Shown here in pieces: positions 42,300 through 51,272 of a stretch of 64,000 nt of DNA; the first letter of the stretch is position 1, and each line of letters opens with the position of its first letter. Under the pieces are notes generated by a model. The model searched no databases. It saw nothing but the letters and a program-made list of their open reading frames with translations, and was not told the DNA's origin. A program made the translations under genes and the position numbers. This stretch comes from Pelagibacteraceae bacterium AG-426-G02 (GTDB taxonomy: Bacteria > Pseudomonadota > Alphaproteobacteria > Pelagibacterales > Pelagibacteraceae), in NCBI GenBank assembly GCA_003213155.1, contig QCNQ01000003.1, forward strand, positions 31,856 to 95,855, in the 5' to 3' direction.

Positions 42300-44158
42300 T
42301 GGCTAAGCACAAAACACATTATGAGGAGTGTGATGTATTAGTTGTTGGTGGTGGAATGGCCGGCACAGGAGCAACATTTGAGGCCAGACATTGGGGAAGA
42401 GATTTAAAGATTGTTTGTGTTGAAAAAGCAAACATTGATCGAAGTGGTGCAGTCGCACAAGGTTTATATGCAATCAATTGTTATATGGGTATGCAATGGG
42501 ATGAAAATCAACCTGAAGACCATGTAAGGTATGCGAGAAATGATTTAATGGGAATGGTTAGAGAAGATTTAGGTTATGACATGGCTCGTCATGTAGACTC
42601 AACTGTTCATATGTTTGATGAGTGGGGTCTTCCCATGATGAAAAATGAAAAAACTGGAAGATATTTAAGAGAAGGTAAATGGCAAATAATGATTCATGGC
42701 GAAAGTTATAAGCCAATTGTTGCTGAGGCAGCTAAAAAATCTGCAGATAAAATTTACAACAGAATAATGATTACTCATTTATTAATGGATGAGTCTCAAG
42801 AAAATAGAATTGGTGGCGCAGTTGGTTTTAATATGAGAACAGGTGATTTTCATGTGTTCAGAGCTAAGGCAGTTATAGTTTCAGCTGGTGGAGCATCACA
42901 TATTTTTAAACCAAGAGCGGTTGGAGAAGGTATGGGAAGAACTTGGTATGCACCATGGAGTAATGGATCTGCTTACGCTTTACCTATTGCAGCAGGTGCA
43001 AAGATGACTCAAATGGAAAACAGAATTGTATTGTGTAGATTTAAAGATGGTTATGGACCAGTTGGAGCATATTTTTTACATTTAAAAACATACACACAAA
43101 ATGCTAATGGTGAAAATTATGAGAAAAAATGGTACGAACAAACTAAAGAATTAGTTGGAGAATATATTGATCATCATCCAACTCCCACTTGTTTGAGAAA
43201 CCATGCCTTTATCCAGGAAGTTGCTGCAGGTGGTGGACCGATACATATGGTAACTAAAGAAGCTTTCCAAGATCCTCATTTAGAAACAGTAGGTTGGGAA
43301 AACTTTTTAGGTATGACAGTTGGTCAAGCAGTAGTTTGGGCATCTCAAAATATTGATCCCAAGTACACAAATCCTGAATTAACAACTTCTGAGCCTTACG
43401 TAATGGGATCACACGCAACATGCTCTGGAGCTTGGGTAAGTGGACCAGAAGATCTATCTCCACCAGAATATTTCTGGGGTTATAACAGAATGCTTACAAT
43501 CGATGGACTCTTTGGTGCTGGAGATACAGTAGGGGGTAGTGCTCATAAATTTTCATCAGGTTCTTTTACTGAAGGAAGATTAGCCGCAAAAGCAGCAGTT
43601 AAATATATAGAAGACAAAAAAGCAGAAGGAGTAAATGTTAGCGATAAACAATGTGATGATTTTAAAAAGGCAGTTTATAAACCTTTAGAGACTTACACAG
43701 TTGCTCAAAATGAGATCACCGGCGGGACTGTTTCACCAAGTTATATTTCTCCAATTCAAGGATTACAAAGACTTCAGAAAATTATGGATGAGTATGTTGG
43801 GGGGATTACCTCAAATTACATGACTAATGGCAATATGCTTAAGAGGGCTCTTGAACTTCTAGAGTGGTTGCAAGAAGATTTGGAAAACGTAGGGGCTGAG
43901 GATTATCACCAACTAATGAGAGCTTGGGAGCTTAAACACAGAGCTCTAACCTCACAATGTGTAACAGAGCATACATTATTTAGAGAAGAAACTCGTTGGC
44001 CAGGTTATTACTACAGAGGTGATCATATGAAGCTTGATGATGAAAATTGGCATTGTTTAACAGTTTCTAGAAGAGACCCTAAAACAGGAAAATTTACTCT
44101 AGAGAAAGTACCAGTTTATCATATCGTTGACGAAAAAGAGAAGAAGAAGGCTTCGTAA
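42299..44158 (+). CDS. aprA: Adenylylsulfate reductase alpha subunit
   Basis: FAD-containing catalytic subunit, 619 aa. The FAD motif is VLVVGGGMAGTGATFEARHWG and SGAVAQGLYAINCYMG follows. Later ones include GGASHIFKPRAVGEGMG, FSSGSFTEGRLAAKAA and HRALTSQCVTEHTLFREETRWPGYYYRGDH, all typical. Without dissimilatory sulfite reductase or sulfate-activation genes nearby, it probably oxidises sulfite to APS, as proposed for SAR11. The SuyAB and Xsc reactions in this window generate sulfite. Electrons would leave by AprB to AprM. Confidence 0.96.
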   Translation: MAKHKTHYEECDVLVVGGGMAGTGATFEARHWGRDLKIVCVEKANIDRSGAVAQGLYAINCYMGMQWDENQPEDHVRYARNDLMGMVREDLGYDMARHVDSTVHMFDEWGLPMMKNEKTGRYLREGKWQIMIHGESYKPIVAEAAKKSADKIYNRIMITHLLMDESQENRIGGAVGFNMRTGDFHVFRAKAVIVSAGGASHIFKPRAVGEGMGRTWYAPWSNGSAYALPIAAGAKMTQMENRIVLCRFKDGYGPVGAYFLHLKTYTQNANGENYEKKWYEQTKELVGEYIDHHPTPTCLRNHAFIQEVAAGGGPIHMVTKEAFQDPHLETVGWENFLGMTVGQAVVWASQNIDPKYTNPELTTSEPYVMGSHATCSGAWVSGPEDLSPPEYFWGYNRMLTIDGLFGAGDTVGGSAHKFSSGSFTEGRLAAKAAVKYIEDKKAEGVNVSDKQCDDFKKAVYKPLETYTVAQNEITGGTVSPSYISPIQGLQRLQKIMDEYVGGITSNYMTNGNMLKRALELLEWLQEDLENVGAEDYHQLMRAWELKHRALTSQCVTEHTLFREETRWPGYYYRGDHMKLDDENWHCLTVSRRDPKTGKFTLEKVPVYHIVDEKEKKKAS

Positions 44159-44179
44159 CATCATATTTCAAACTTCTTT

Positions 44180-44530
44180 ATGGACCTTTTGAAAAAATCT
44201 GACGAGGAGATATTCGCGATAGCAAAGCCTTTTTGGGAAAATCTAGTAAGAGCCTCAAATATGAAAGATTATGGTGGCTTTACTAGAGATTTCTCTACCC
44301 AAATGCTGTTTGGCGCCAACGAAGTAGAGCTTGGAAAGCAATGGGCTAACAACAAGATTATCACCAACTTAAATGAGACCTATGAACCGTTTGGAACATT
44401 AAGAAGAGGTGATCATATTACCGTATTAATTAAGCAGACTAACAAGGAGGTGCCTGGAGAATTTTTAGGAAGGCTGGTCCTTGGTGTTGAGGATGGAGAG
44501 GTAAAAATTTTTGGAGCCACAATTTATTAA
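44180..44530 (+). CDS. Unknown protein in the apr operon
   Basis: 116-aa soluble protein 21 nt after aprA, same direction, so probably co-transcribed. It has no signal or membrane segment. Sequence such as GDHITVLIKQTNKEVPGEFLGRLVLGVEDGEV suggests a beta-rich NTF2-like fold, though I do not recognise the family. Codon use looks richer in G and C than in the genes downstream. A role in sulfite or APS handling is inferred from position only. Confidence 0.6.
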   Translation: MDLLKKSDEEIFAIAKPFWENLVRASNMKDYGGFTRDFSTQMLFGANEVELGKQWANNKIITNLNETYEPFGTLRRGDHITVLIKQTNKEVPGEFLGRLVLGVEDGEVKIFGATIY

Positions 44531-44573
44531 TTAAAGTTTGACAATTTTTCTGCTGGTGCTATTGAGGATATAG

Positions 44574-44708
44574 ATGCACCTTTCAAATATAAAAATTCTA
44601 CAAAAAATCTTAAATTATAAAACAACTTTAATTAAAACAGGAATTTTTTCAGCAATATTAGCTTGCTGGGGTGTAATATTATTTGGAACTTTTTTAACTT
44701 TTAAATAA
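44574..44708 (+). CDS. 44-aa single-pass membrane miniprotein
   Basis: Not in the track. ATG 44574 follows a good Shine-Dalgarno (GAGGA 5 nt upstream) and encodes MHLSNIKILQKILNYKTTLIKTGIFSAILACWGVILFGTFLTFK, a basic N-terminus and one helix. The stop is 28 nt before the TauE/SafE start. Possibly a small partner of that exporter. Confidence 0.5.
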   Translation: MHLSNIKILQKILNYKTTLIKTGIFSAILACWGVILFGTFLTFK

Positions 44709-44736
44709 ATTTTTTTAAAAAAGTTAATTATTTTAA

Positions 44737-45822
44737 ATGGAAGTATTCTTACCAATAGCACAAGTACATGTTACTGCTATTGAAATCATTTTATTAAGTG
44801 CTTTAGTTGGAGTTTTATCAGGACTATTTGGAGTAGGAGGTGGTTTTTTAATGACACCTTTCTTAATTTTTTTAGGAGTCCCACCAGCTTATGCTGTTGC
44901 TAATGAAGCAAATAACATTTTAGCAACCTCTGTTTCTGGATCTACCACACACTATCTAAAAAATACATTGGATTACAAAATGGGTTTTATGATTGTTATT
45001 GGTGGTGCAATAGGAACTATAATTGGAATTTATACATTTACTTACTTTAAAGACATTGGCAAAATAGATACTGTTATTTCACTTGCTTACATGTATATCT
45101 TGGCAATTATTGGAACTTTAATGCTTGTTGAAAGTCTTGGTGAGATCGATAAAGCTAGAAAAAATACTATTGTAAAACGAAAATTACACGTTCATTATTG
45201 GATACATGGTCTTCCATTTAGGATGAGATTTCCTAAATCAAAATTATATGAGAGTGCATTCACGCCAATTATCATTGGTTTTTTTGTAGGTTTTATTGCT
45301 GCAATTATGGGTATTGGTGGAGCTTTCATACTAGTACCTGCAATGATTTATATAATTGGTATGCCAACAAAATTAGTTCCGGGAACTTCTTTGTTTGTAA
45401 CTATTTTTGTAAGTGTCATTGTTACGTTTTTACATGCATTCAATTATGGATCTATAGATTTAATTTTAGTTTTAATGTTGGTTATCGGTTCGATAATTGG
45501 AGTACAAACAGGTCAAAAAATTGGACAATCAATTGAAAGTTCAGGACTAAAAGCGCTATTAGCAGTTTTATTATTAATTGTTGGAATTGCAATTGCGTAT
45601 GATACTTTTTTTGTTGATCATACTATGAACGGCATCACTGAGGTTGCAGAAAAAGACTTAACACCATTATCAGTTTTAGTTCAGAAATTTTCTAAAGACA
45701 TGCCAATCGTGTATAGTTTATTTTCTATATTTTTTGCTATAGCGTTAGGTGTTGCTGCAGCATTTATTCGAAGATTTTTGTCTGATTTAAAAAAGAAGCA
45801 CTTTAGCAAACCAGCTAAGTAA
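44737..45822 (+). CDS. Sulfite exporter TauE/SafE family permease
   Basis: 361-aa membrane protein with eight or more helices and an insert between the two halves. The family repeats are VGVLSGLFGVGGGFLMTPFLIFLGVP and VGFIAAIMGIGGAFILVPAMIYIIGMPTKLVPGTS, one in each half. TauE/SafE proteins export sulfite or sulfoacetate anions; between apr and suy/xsc genes this fits well, providing an outlet for sulfite from sulfonate breakdown. The stop is 5 nt from the convergent suyB stop. Confidence 0.9.
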   Translation: MEVFLPIAQVHVTAIEIILLSALVGVLSGLFGVGGGFLMTPFLIFLGVPPAYAVANEANNILATSVSGSTTHYLKNTLDYKMGFMIVIGGAIGTIIGIYTFTYFKDIGKIDTVISLAYMYILAIIGTLMLVESLGEIDKARKNTIVKRKLHVHYWIHGLPFRMRFPKSKLYESAFTPIIIGFFVGFIAAIMGIGGAFILVPAMIYIIGMPTKLVPGTSLFVTIFVSVIVTFLHAFNYGSIDLILVLMLVIGSIIGVQTGQKIGQSIESSGLKALLAVLLLIVGIAIAYDTFFVDHTMNGITEVAEKDLTPLSVLVQKFSKDMPIVYSLFSIFFAIALGVAAAFIRRFLSDLKKKHFSKPAK

Positions 45823-45827
45823 AAATT

Positions 45828-46994
45828 TTAAGCACTTCGGTACAATTTGGTCATTACAAATTCTCTATGACCTAGAGCTTCAGCACAAGTGAGTCTACCA
45901 TTTGCAACTTTTAAAGTTGTTTTAATCAATTCATCTCCAGCTTCAGACAAATTCATTTCTCTCGAGAGAATTTTTGAAACATCACAATCAATATGCTCTC
46001 CCATAGATTTGACTGTTAATGGATTTGCAGTTAATTTTATAACTGGTTCAATTGGGTTACCAACGATATTACCCTGGCCCGTTGGGAATAAATGAATATT
46101 AAATCCTGCAGCTGCTTGCAGTGTTACACACTCTGCTGCAGCAGATGACGTATCCATAAAGTATAAACCTTTTCCTTTTTTTGGTTCTTCAGCCGGTTCT
46201 AAAACATCAATAAATTTACAATTTCCTATTTTTTGAAAATTTCCAAAAGCTTTTTCCTCAATAGTTGTTAAACCACCTGCTATATTACCAGCAGTTGGTT
46301 GACTTTCAGAAAGGTCATCAGTTGCCTCTTTTAAAATAAAATCATTATAGGCACTCCAAGTTTTCATAAATTTATCTGATGCTTCTTTTGTAGCACCTCT
46401 TGTAGCACAAACTTTTTCTGCTCCTGTAAGTTCTGATGTTTCTCCAAAACATAAATGAACTCCAAGTGGTTCAAGTTTATCCATTAAATTTCCGACAGTA
46501 GGATTGGAAGCTAATCCAGAAGTAGTATCAGACTCTCCACATTTTACTGAAATCCATAAATCACTTATCGGGCATTCCTCTCTTTGTTTTTCAGAGGCCC
46601 ACATAACGAATTCTTGAGCTTTTTTTGAGGCTTTCATTACAGTTCCAATATCCCCTGTACGTTCTATATGGAAACCTTCAACTGGTTTTCCAGTTTTTGC
46701 AATTCCATCTACAATTCTCTTAGTCCATTTAGGCTCAATACCAATCACAATTACCGCTGCAACATTTGGGTTGCTACCAGTTCCAATCATTGTTCTAAAA
46801 TGTAATTCTAAATCTGCTCCGAATTGTAATCTTCCATAAGAATGGGGCAGAGCTATTGTTCCTTTAATGTTATTTGCAACTGCTTCAGCACATGCGTTTG
46901 AAATATCATCAACAGGTAAAATGATTACATGATTTCTTGTTCCTGCTCTGCCATTTTCTCTTTTATAACCTAAAAAACTTTTTGGAATTTCCAT
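45828..46994 (-). CDS. suyB: (2R)-sulfolactate sulfo-lyase beta subunit-like (UxaA family)
   Basis: Catalytic, Fe-S containing part of an altronate/sulfolactate lyase, 388 aa. [39 protein letters not shown] and [27 protein letters not shown] closely resemble SuyB, which splits sulfolactate to pyruvate and sulfite; [26 protein letters not shown] carries Cys. Altronate or galactarate dehydratase is the main alternative, but xsc, tauE and apr genes beside it favour a sulfonate. Start is 5 nt from the suyA stop, so they are coupled. Confidence 0.85.
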   Translation of the reverse strand: MEIPKSFLGYKRENGRAGTRNHVIILPVDDISNACAEAVANNIKGTIALPHSYGRLQFGADLELHFRTMIGTGSNPNVAAVIVIGIEPKWTKRIVDGIAKTGKPVEGFHIERTGDIGTVMKASKKAQEFVMWASEKQREECPISDLWISVKCGESDTTSGLASNPTVGNLMDKLEPLGVHLCFGETSELTGAEKVCATRGATKEASDKFMKTWSAYNDFILKEATDDLSESQPTAGNIAGGLTTIEEKAFGNFQKIGNCKFIDVLEPAEEPKKGKGLYFMDTSSAAAECVTLQAAAGFNIHLFPTGQGNIVGNPIEPVIKLTANPLTVKSMGEHIDCDVSKILSREMNLSEAGDELIKTTLKVANGRLTCAEALGHREFVMTKLYRSA

Positions 46995-46998
46995 CTAA

Positions 46999-47283
46999 TT
47001 ACCATTTTTTTGTTTTGACGTTATGAACGTGCACATGTTGACCTTTTTTAATTGCTTTGACTACTTTACCTATATCGTGACCATATTTTAAAATTGTATC
47101 TCCCTCTTTTAAGTCAATCATTGCAATTTTATGGCCTAGAGGGATTTCATCTGCAGATTGAATGTTAACCGAGCTATCGTTCTCCATTATCCAGCATTTA
47201 CAATCTTGTTTTGGAGTTATTTTTTCTATTACAACTACACCAACATTGTCTTTTTTGTCGTGAATTATAATATCTGTTGACAT
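46999..47283 (-). CDS. suyA: Sulfolactate sulfo-lyase alpha subunit-like (SAF domain)
   Basis: 94-aa small subunit with an SAF-type fold, N-terminal part of UxaA-like dehydratases, here a separate gene as in SuyA. Visible: IPLGHKIAMIDLKEGDTILKYGHDIGKVVKAI and HVHVHNVKTKKW. The track start (47340) adds 19 residues unlike the family (MRLIYKILENSN...), so ATG 47283 is chosen. Divergent from xsc with 115 nt between starts, which may hold shared control. Confidence 0.88.
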   Translation of the reverse strand: MSTDIIIHDKKDNVGVVVIEKITPKQDCKCWIMENDSSVNIQSADEIPLGHKIAMIDLKEGDTILKYGHDIGKVVKAIKKGQHVHVHNVKTKKW

Positions 47284-47398
47284 TAATATAGTGTCGATTT
47301 GTTTGTTTGAATTTTCTAAAATCTTATATATTAATCGCAAAAATTAACAATTAATTTTTAAAAAAATTGTTCTAAAGTAATTTAGAAAGGTTCTACAA

Positions 47399-49183
47399 AT
47401 GACTAAAATGACAACAGAAGAAGCTTTTGTAAAAGTTTTACAAATGCATGGTATTGAACACTCTTTTGGAATTATTGGTTCAGCGTTCATGCCTATATCT
47501 GATATTTTTCCAGATGCAGGAATTACCTTTTGGGATGTGGCACACGAAACAAATGGTGGTTTGATTGCAGATGGTTACACAAGAGCTACAGGAAAAATGT
47601 CAATGGTCATTGCACAAAATGGTCCAGGTATTACAGGATTAGTAACACCAATTAAAACTGCTTATTGGAACCACACACCTTTATTATTAGTAACACCACA
47701 AGCTGCAAATAAAACTATGGGGCAAGGTGGTTTTCAAGAAGTAGAACAAATGAATTTATTTAAAGATATGGTTTGTTATCAAGAAGAGGTAAGAGATCCT
47801 TCGAGAATGGCTGAAGTTTTAAATAGAGTAATAGAAAAAGCTATAAGAGGTTCAGCACCAGCACAAATAAACGTTCCAAGAGATTATTGGTGTCAAGTGA
47901 TTGATATAGACCTTCCTCCAATCGTCAGATTAGAAAGACAAGGTGGAGGTGCTGATGCAATTGCTAAGGCAGCAGATTTATTATCTAAAGCGAAATTTCC
48001 AGTGATTTTATCTGGAGCAGGTGTTGTTATTGGTGGTGCAATTGAGGAAACTAAAAAACTTGCTGAAAAACTTGATGCACCTGTTTGCTCAGGATATCAA
48101 CACAATGATAGTTTTCCTGGAAGTCATCCCTTAGCAGTTGGACCATTGGGATATAATGGATCAAAAGCTGCCATGGAATTAATTTCTAAGGCTGATGTAG
48201 TTTTGGCTTTAGGAACAAGACTAAATCCTTTTTCAACTCTGCCAGGTTATGGAATTGATTATTGGCCAAAAAAAGCAAGTATAATTCAAGTTGATATGAA
48301 TCCAGATAGAATTGGATTAACTAAAAAAGTTACAGTTGGAATTAGTGGTGATGCAAAACTAGTGGCAACGCAGATTTTAGAAAAGCTGTCTTCAAATGCA
48401 GGCGATACGGATAGACAAAAAAGAAAAGATTTAATTCACCAAACAAAATCAGCATGGTTACAAAAATTATCAAGTTTAGATCATGAAGATGATGATGAGG
48501 GAACAGTTTGGAATAAAGAAGCTAGAGAAAGAGACGCAGATAGAATGTCACCAAGACAAGCTTGGAGAGCTATTCAAGCTGGTATGCCCGAGGATGTAAT
48601 TATATCAAGTGATATTGGAAATAACTGCGCAATTGGAAATGCCTATCCAACATTTGAAAAGCCAAGAAAATATTTAGCGCCAGGTTTATTTGGTCCTTGT
48701 GGTTATGGTTTTCCATCGATCTTAGGTGCAAAGATAGGTTGCCCTGATACACCAGTCATTGGTTTTGCAGGTGATGGTGCATTTGGAATAAGTATGAACG
48801 AAATGAGTTCATGTGCTAGAGAAGAATGGCCAGCAATTACAATGGTAATTTTTAGAAACTACCAATGGGGTGCAGAAAAAAGAAACACAACTCTTTGGTT
48901 TGATAATAATTTTGTTGGTACAGAACTTGATCCAGAATTAAGTTTTGCAAAAGTAGCAGAGGCTTGCGGTTTAAAAGGTGTTACTGTTAAAACTATGGAA
49001 GAGACTACGGCTGCCATTAAACAATCTTGTGAGGATCAAAAGAAAGGTATTACAACATTTATTGAAGTGATATTAAATCAAGAGTTAGGTGAACCTTTTA
49101 GAAGAGATGCCATGAAAAAACCAGTGAGAGTAGCTGGTATTAAAAAAGAGGACATGAAGAAACAGCCTTCTTTAAATTCGTAA
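47399..49183 (+). CDS. xsc: Sulfoacetaldehyde acetyltransferase
   Basis: TPP-dependent enzyme converting sulfoacetaldehyde and phosphate to acetyl phosphate and sulfite, the last step of taurine and isethionate degradation. GIIGSAFMPISDIFPDAGITFWDVAHETNGG has the catalytic Glu; the TPP/Mg motif is GFAGDGAFGISMNEMSSCAREEWP, then FRNYQWGAEKRNTTLWFDNNFVG, which is distinctive for Xsc. 594 aa is standard. It is divergent from suyAB, and AAAGG serves as ribosome site. Acetolactate synthase was considered and rejected. Confidence 0.95.
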   Translation: MTKMTTEEAFVKVLQMHGIEHSFGIIGSAFMPISDIFPDAGITFWDVAHETNGGLIADGYTRATGKMSMVIAQNGPGITGLVTPIKTAYWNHTPLLLVTPQAANKTMGQGGFQEVEQMNLFKDMVCYQEEVRDPSRMAEVLNRVIEKAIRGSAPAQINVPRDYWCQVIDIDLPPIVRLERQGGGADAIAKAADLLSKAKFPVILSGAGVVIGGAIEETKKLAEKLDAPVCSGYQHNDSFPGSHPLAVGPLGYNGSKAAMELISKADVVLALGTRLNPFSTLPGYGIDYWPKKASIIQVDMNPDRIGLTKKVTVGISGDAKLVATQILEKLSSNAGDTDRQKRKDLIHQTKSAWLQKLSSLDHEDDDEGTVWNKEARERDADRMSPRQAWRAIQAGMPEDVIISSDIGNNCAIGNAYPTFEKPRKYLAPGLFGPCGYGFPSILGAKIGCPDTPVIGFAGDGAFGISMNEMSSCAREEWPAITMVIFRNYQWGAEKRNTTLWFDNNFVGTELDPELSFAKVAEACGLKGVTVKTMEETTAAIKQSCEDQKKGITTFIEVILNQELGEPFRRDAMKKPVRVAGIKKEDMKKQPSLNS

Positions 49184-49211
49184 GTTTTAATTATAAAAAA
49201 TTCCTAATAAT

Positions 49212-49592
49212 CTATTTATGAGCACCTTTTTTAGCAAAATCTTCTAATTCTTTATTTAATTTTTTCTTTGAAGATAAAAAACTACAATTATATTTTTCTC
49301 TACCTTTAGTATGGGTCAAGATTAAATTATTTTTATCTATTTCGCCCACATATCTTATCTTAAAAATGTTTGAGTTTACCTTTTTATAGTTCAAATTTAT
49401 AAACTTAATCTTGTCAGTTTTATCTATCCAGTAGCTTTGCACATTATCTAAATCCTCAAAAAAAAAGTAAAATGGATAACCCCTGATTGTCTCTTTTTTA
49501 GTTTCACATTTCATTGACTTTCCTACTATTTCATTAGCAAAAGAAGCGGAGGAAAACATTATAAAAACAAATATTAGAAAAAGTTTTATCAT
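49212..49592 (-). CDS. Hypothetical exported protein
   Basis: 126-aa protein with a signal peptide (MIKLFLIFVFIMFSSASFA, cut before NEIVG). Two cysteines (MKCETKK and YNCSFLS) could form a disulfide. The mature part is rich in beta-like segments, Lys and Tyr, and I do not recognise a family. A similarly organised exported protein is encoded at 62564. It is the last of a run of close minus-strand genes. Confidence 0.6.
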   Translation of the reverse strand: MIKLFLIFVFIMFSSASFANEIVGKSMKCETKKETIRGYPFYFFFEDLDNVQSYWIDKTDKIKFINLNYKKVNSNIFKIRYVGEIDKNNLILTHTKGREKYNCSFLSSKKKLNKELEDFAKKGAHK

Positions 49593-49593
49593 T

Positions 49594-49713
49594 CTATAAA
49601 TTCATATCAGGCCAGTCTTTATCATTATATCTATCCAGTTCTTTTTTTGTGATAGGTCTGAATAATATCCACCCAATCACAATAACTAAAGCTAATAGGA
49701 TTAATGTTTGCAT
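49594..49713 (-). CDS. 39-aa single-pass membrane miniprotein
   Basis: Missed by the track. ATG 49713 encodes MQTLILLALVIVIGWILFRPITKKELDRYNDKDWPDMNL, one helix then a polar tail. It lies between the M23 peptidase stop (4 nt) and the next start (2 nt), an arrangement typical of true small genes. Function unknown. Confidence 0.55.
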   Translation of the reverse strand: MQTLILLALVIVIGWILFRPITKKELDRYNDKDWPDMNL

Positions 49714-49716
49714 GAT

Positions 49717-50520
49717 TTAATTTATTACAGACATAGGATCTAGTCTAGTCTGAAACCAATTTACTCTAAAATCTAGATGTGGACCAGTTGATCTTCCTGT
49801 TGAACCTACAGTTCCAATGATGTCTCCTTGATTAATTTTATCACCAACAGACACCATTACATTTTCAAGATGTGAATAAATAGTTGAAATGCCATGACCG
49901 TGATCCATAACTATTGTTCCACCCGTATAATAAAGATCATCTTCTGCCATAGTGACAATCCCTGATCCAGATGATTTGATCATAGTTCCTTGTTTGGCAG
50001 CAATATCAATTCCATAATGAGGCCATTTAGGTTTTCCATTTAAAATTCTCTGGCTTCCATAAACACCACTAATGATCCCTTCAACTGGCATAATAAATTG
50101 ATTTTTGAAAAAGGGTAAATCTGAGTTAATTGCTCTTGCTTCACCAATTTTATTATTTTCTTCTTTTATTCTTTTGTAAACAGACTCTGGAGGTGTGACT
50201 TTACTTTCTTCTAAACCATCTATTCTTTGAATATTATATTTTCTTTTAAGAACTTTCTTTATTATTTTATCTTTTTTTCCATTAATAATTTTTGTAATTG
50301 TTAAATCAAATTTTCTGTCTCTATCTAGACCAAAAACAAAAAAACCATCTTCTGATACTTTAACTTGTTTTTTGTCTATTATAATTTTTGCTGTTGGATC
50401 AGTCTGCCCAATTATAAAGTGTCCTTGTAAAAATTTTCCGGTAAATTCTATTGCTATTGAATGCGATGGTAAAAAACAAAAAATTAAAAAAAATAATCTA
50501 GTTATTATCTTGCAGTCCAT
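49717..50520 (-). CDS. M23 family (LytM-type) peptidase
   Basis: Periplasmic peptidoglycan endopeptidase or divisome regulator, 267 aa with N-terminal signal (MDCKIITRLFFLIFCFLPSHSIA). The peptidase domain holds the zinc His-Asp in WPHYGIDIAAKQGTMIKSSGSG and the HxH pair in STGRSTGPHLDFRV; a beta-rich domain precedes it. It overlaps the SDR gene stop by 16 nt. Whether it cuts murein or only regulates cannot be told. Confidence 0.9.
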   Translation of the reverse strand: MDCKIITRLFFLIFCFLPSHSIAIEFTGKFLQGHFIIGQTDPTAKIIIDKKQVKVSEDGFFVFGLDRDRKFDLTITKIINGKKDKIIKKVLKRKYNIQRIDGLEESKVTPPESVYKRIKEENNKIGEARAINSDLPFFKNQFIMPVEGIISGVYGSQRILNGKPKWPHYGIDIAAKQGTMIKSSGSGIVTMAEDDLYYTGGTIVMDHGHGISTIYSHLENVMVSVGDKINQGDIIGTVGSTGRSTGPHLDFRVNWFQTRLDPMSVIN

Positions 50521-51272
50521 CCACCATCAACCAATAATGAAGTTCCTGTAATCATTGCTGCAGCATCAGAGGCAAGAAAAACAGCCGCACTTGAAACATC
50601 AGAAAGTTCAGCAAATTTTCCTAATGGAATATTTCCTAATACTTCTTTTTTAAATTTTTTACTTTTTAGAAATTTTTTTGTCATTGGAGTAACTACAAAT
50701 GTAGGACAAACTGTATTTACTCGTATGTTGTATTTTGCAAGATCAATAGACATACCTTTTGTTAATCCCTCTAAACCAAATTTTGTCATGTTGTATACGC
50801 TTCGAATAGGACCCCCAACATGACCCATTTGTGATGACATATTGACAATAGAACCACCAGTTTTTTTTCTATTTTTTGACTTTATCATCTTTAGAGCACA
50901 CAGCTGAGCAAGGTTAAAAGTTGCCATCGTATTTATCTTTACAAGATATTCCATATTTTTAGTCTTCACTTTTGTAAAATGTTCAGGAATATTATTGCCA
51001 GCATTATTAATTAAAATATCTATTTTTGGTTGTTTATTTATAATTTCTTTAATTTCATTATAATTTGTTATGTCACATACATAAGATTTACATTTTGACT
51101 TTAATTTTTTAATCTTTTTTGAAACTTCATCTAGATCTTTTTTGGTTCTACTAATTATAATTAAATTTGCTCCAGCTTCTGCAAGTGCTATTGCGCAAGC
51201 TCTTCCAAGCCCTTTGCCAGCACCAGTGACAACTGCCGTTTTATTTTTTAAGTTATAATCTTTTAAATACAT
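50505..51272 (-). CDS. Short-chain dehydrogenase/reductase
   Basis: 255-aa SDR with Rossmann motif TAVVTGAGKGLGRACA, NNAG at 91 in LINNAGNNIP, the Ser in NMSSQMGHVGG and YNMTKFG as catalytic Tyr-Lys near 158. Similar to gluconate 5-dehydrogenase and FabG-like enzymes; the substrate is unknown. The 3' end overlaps the peptidase gene and the 5' end meets the TerC gene, so it is part of a tight minus-strand run (GMC, TerC, SDR, M23). Confidence 0.9.
   Translation of the reverse strand: MYLKDYNLKNKTAVVTGAGKGLGRACAIALAEAGANLIIISRTKKDLDEVSKKIKKLKSKCKSYVCDITNYNEIKEIINKQPKIDILINNAGNNIPEHFTKVKTKNMEYLVKINTMATFNLAQLCALKMIKSKNRKKTGGSIVNMSSQMGHVGGPIRSVYNMTKFGLEGLTKGMSIDLAKYNIRVNTVCPTFVVTPMTKKFLKSKKFKKEVLGNIPLGKFAELSDVSSAAVFLASDAAAMITGTSLLVDGGWTAR

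Noticed and set aside
45828-47283. Altronate or galactarate dehydratase as the firm identity of the UxaA-family pair
   Set aside because: Close resemblance to SuyB in several segments and sulfonate/sulfite neighbours; kept only as the alternative.
47284-47340. N-terminal extension of the SuyA-like ORF
   Set aside because: The added residues do not fit the SAF-domain family, whereas ATG 47283 gives the usual start.
47399-49183. Acetolactate synthase as identity of the TPP enzyme
   Set aside because: The AHETNGG and NYQWGAEKRNTTLWFDNNF segments are typical of Xsc, and sulfur genes flank it.
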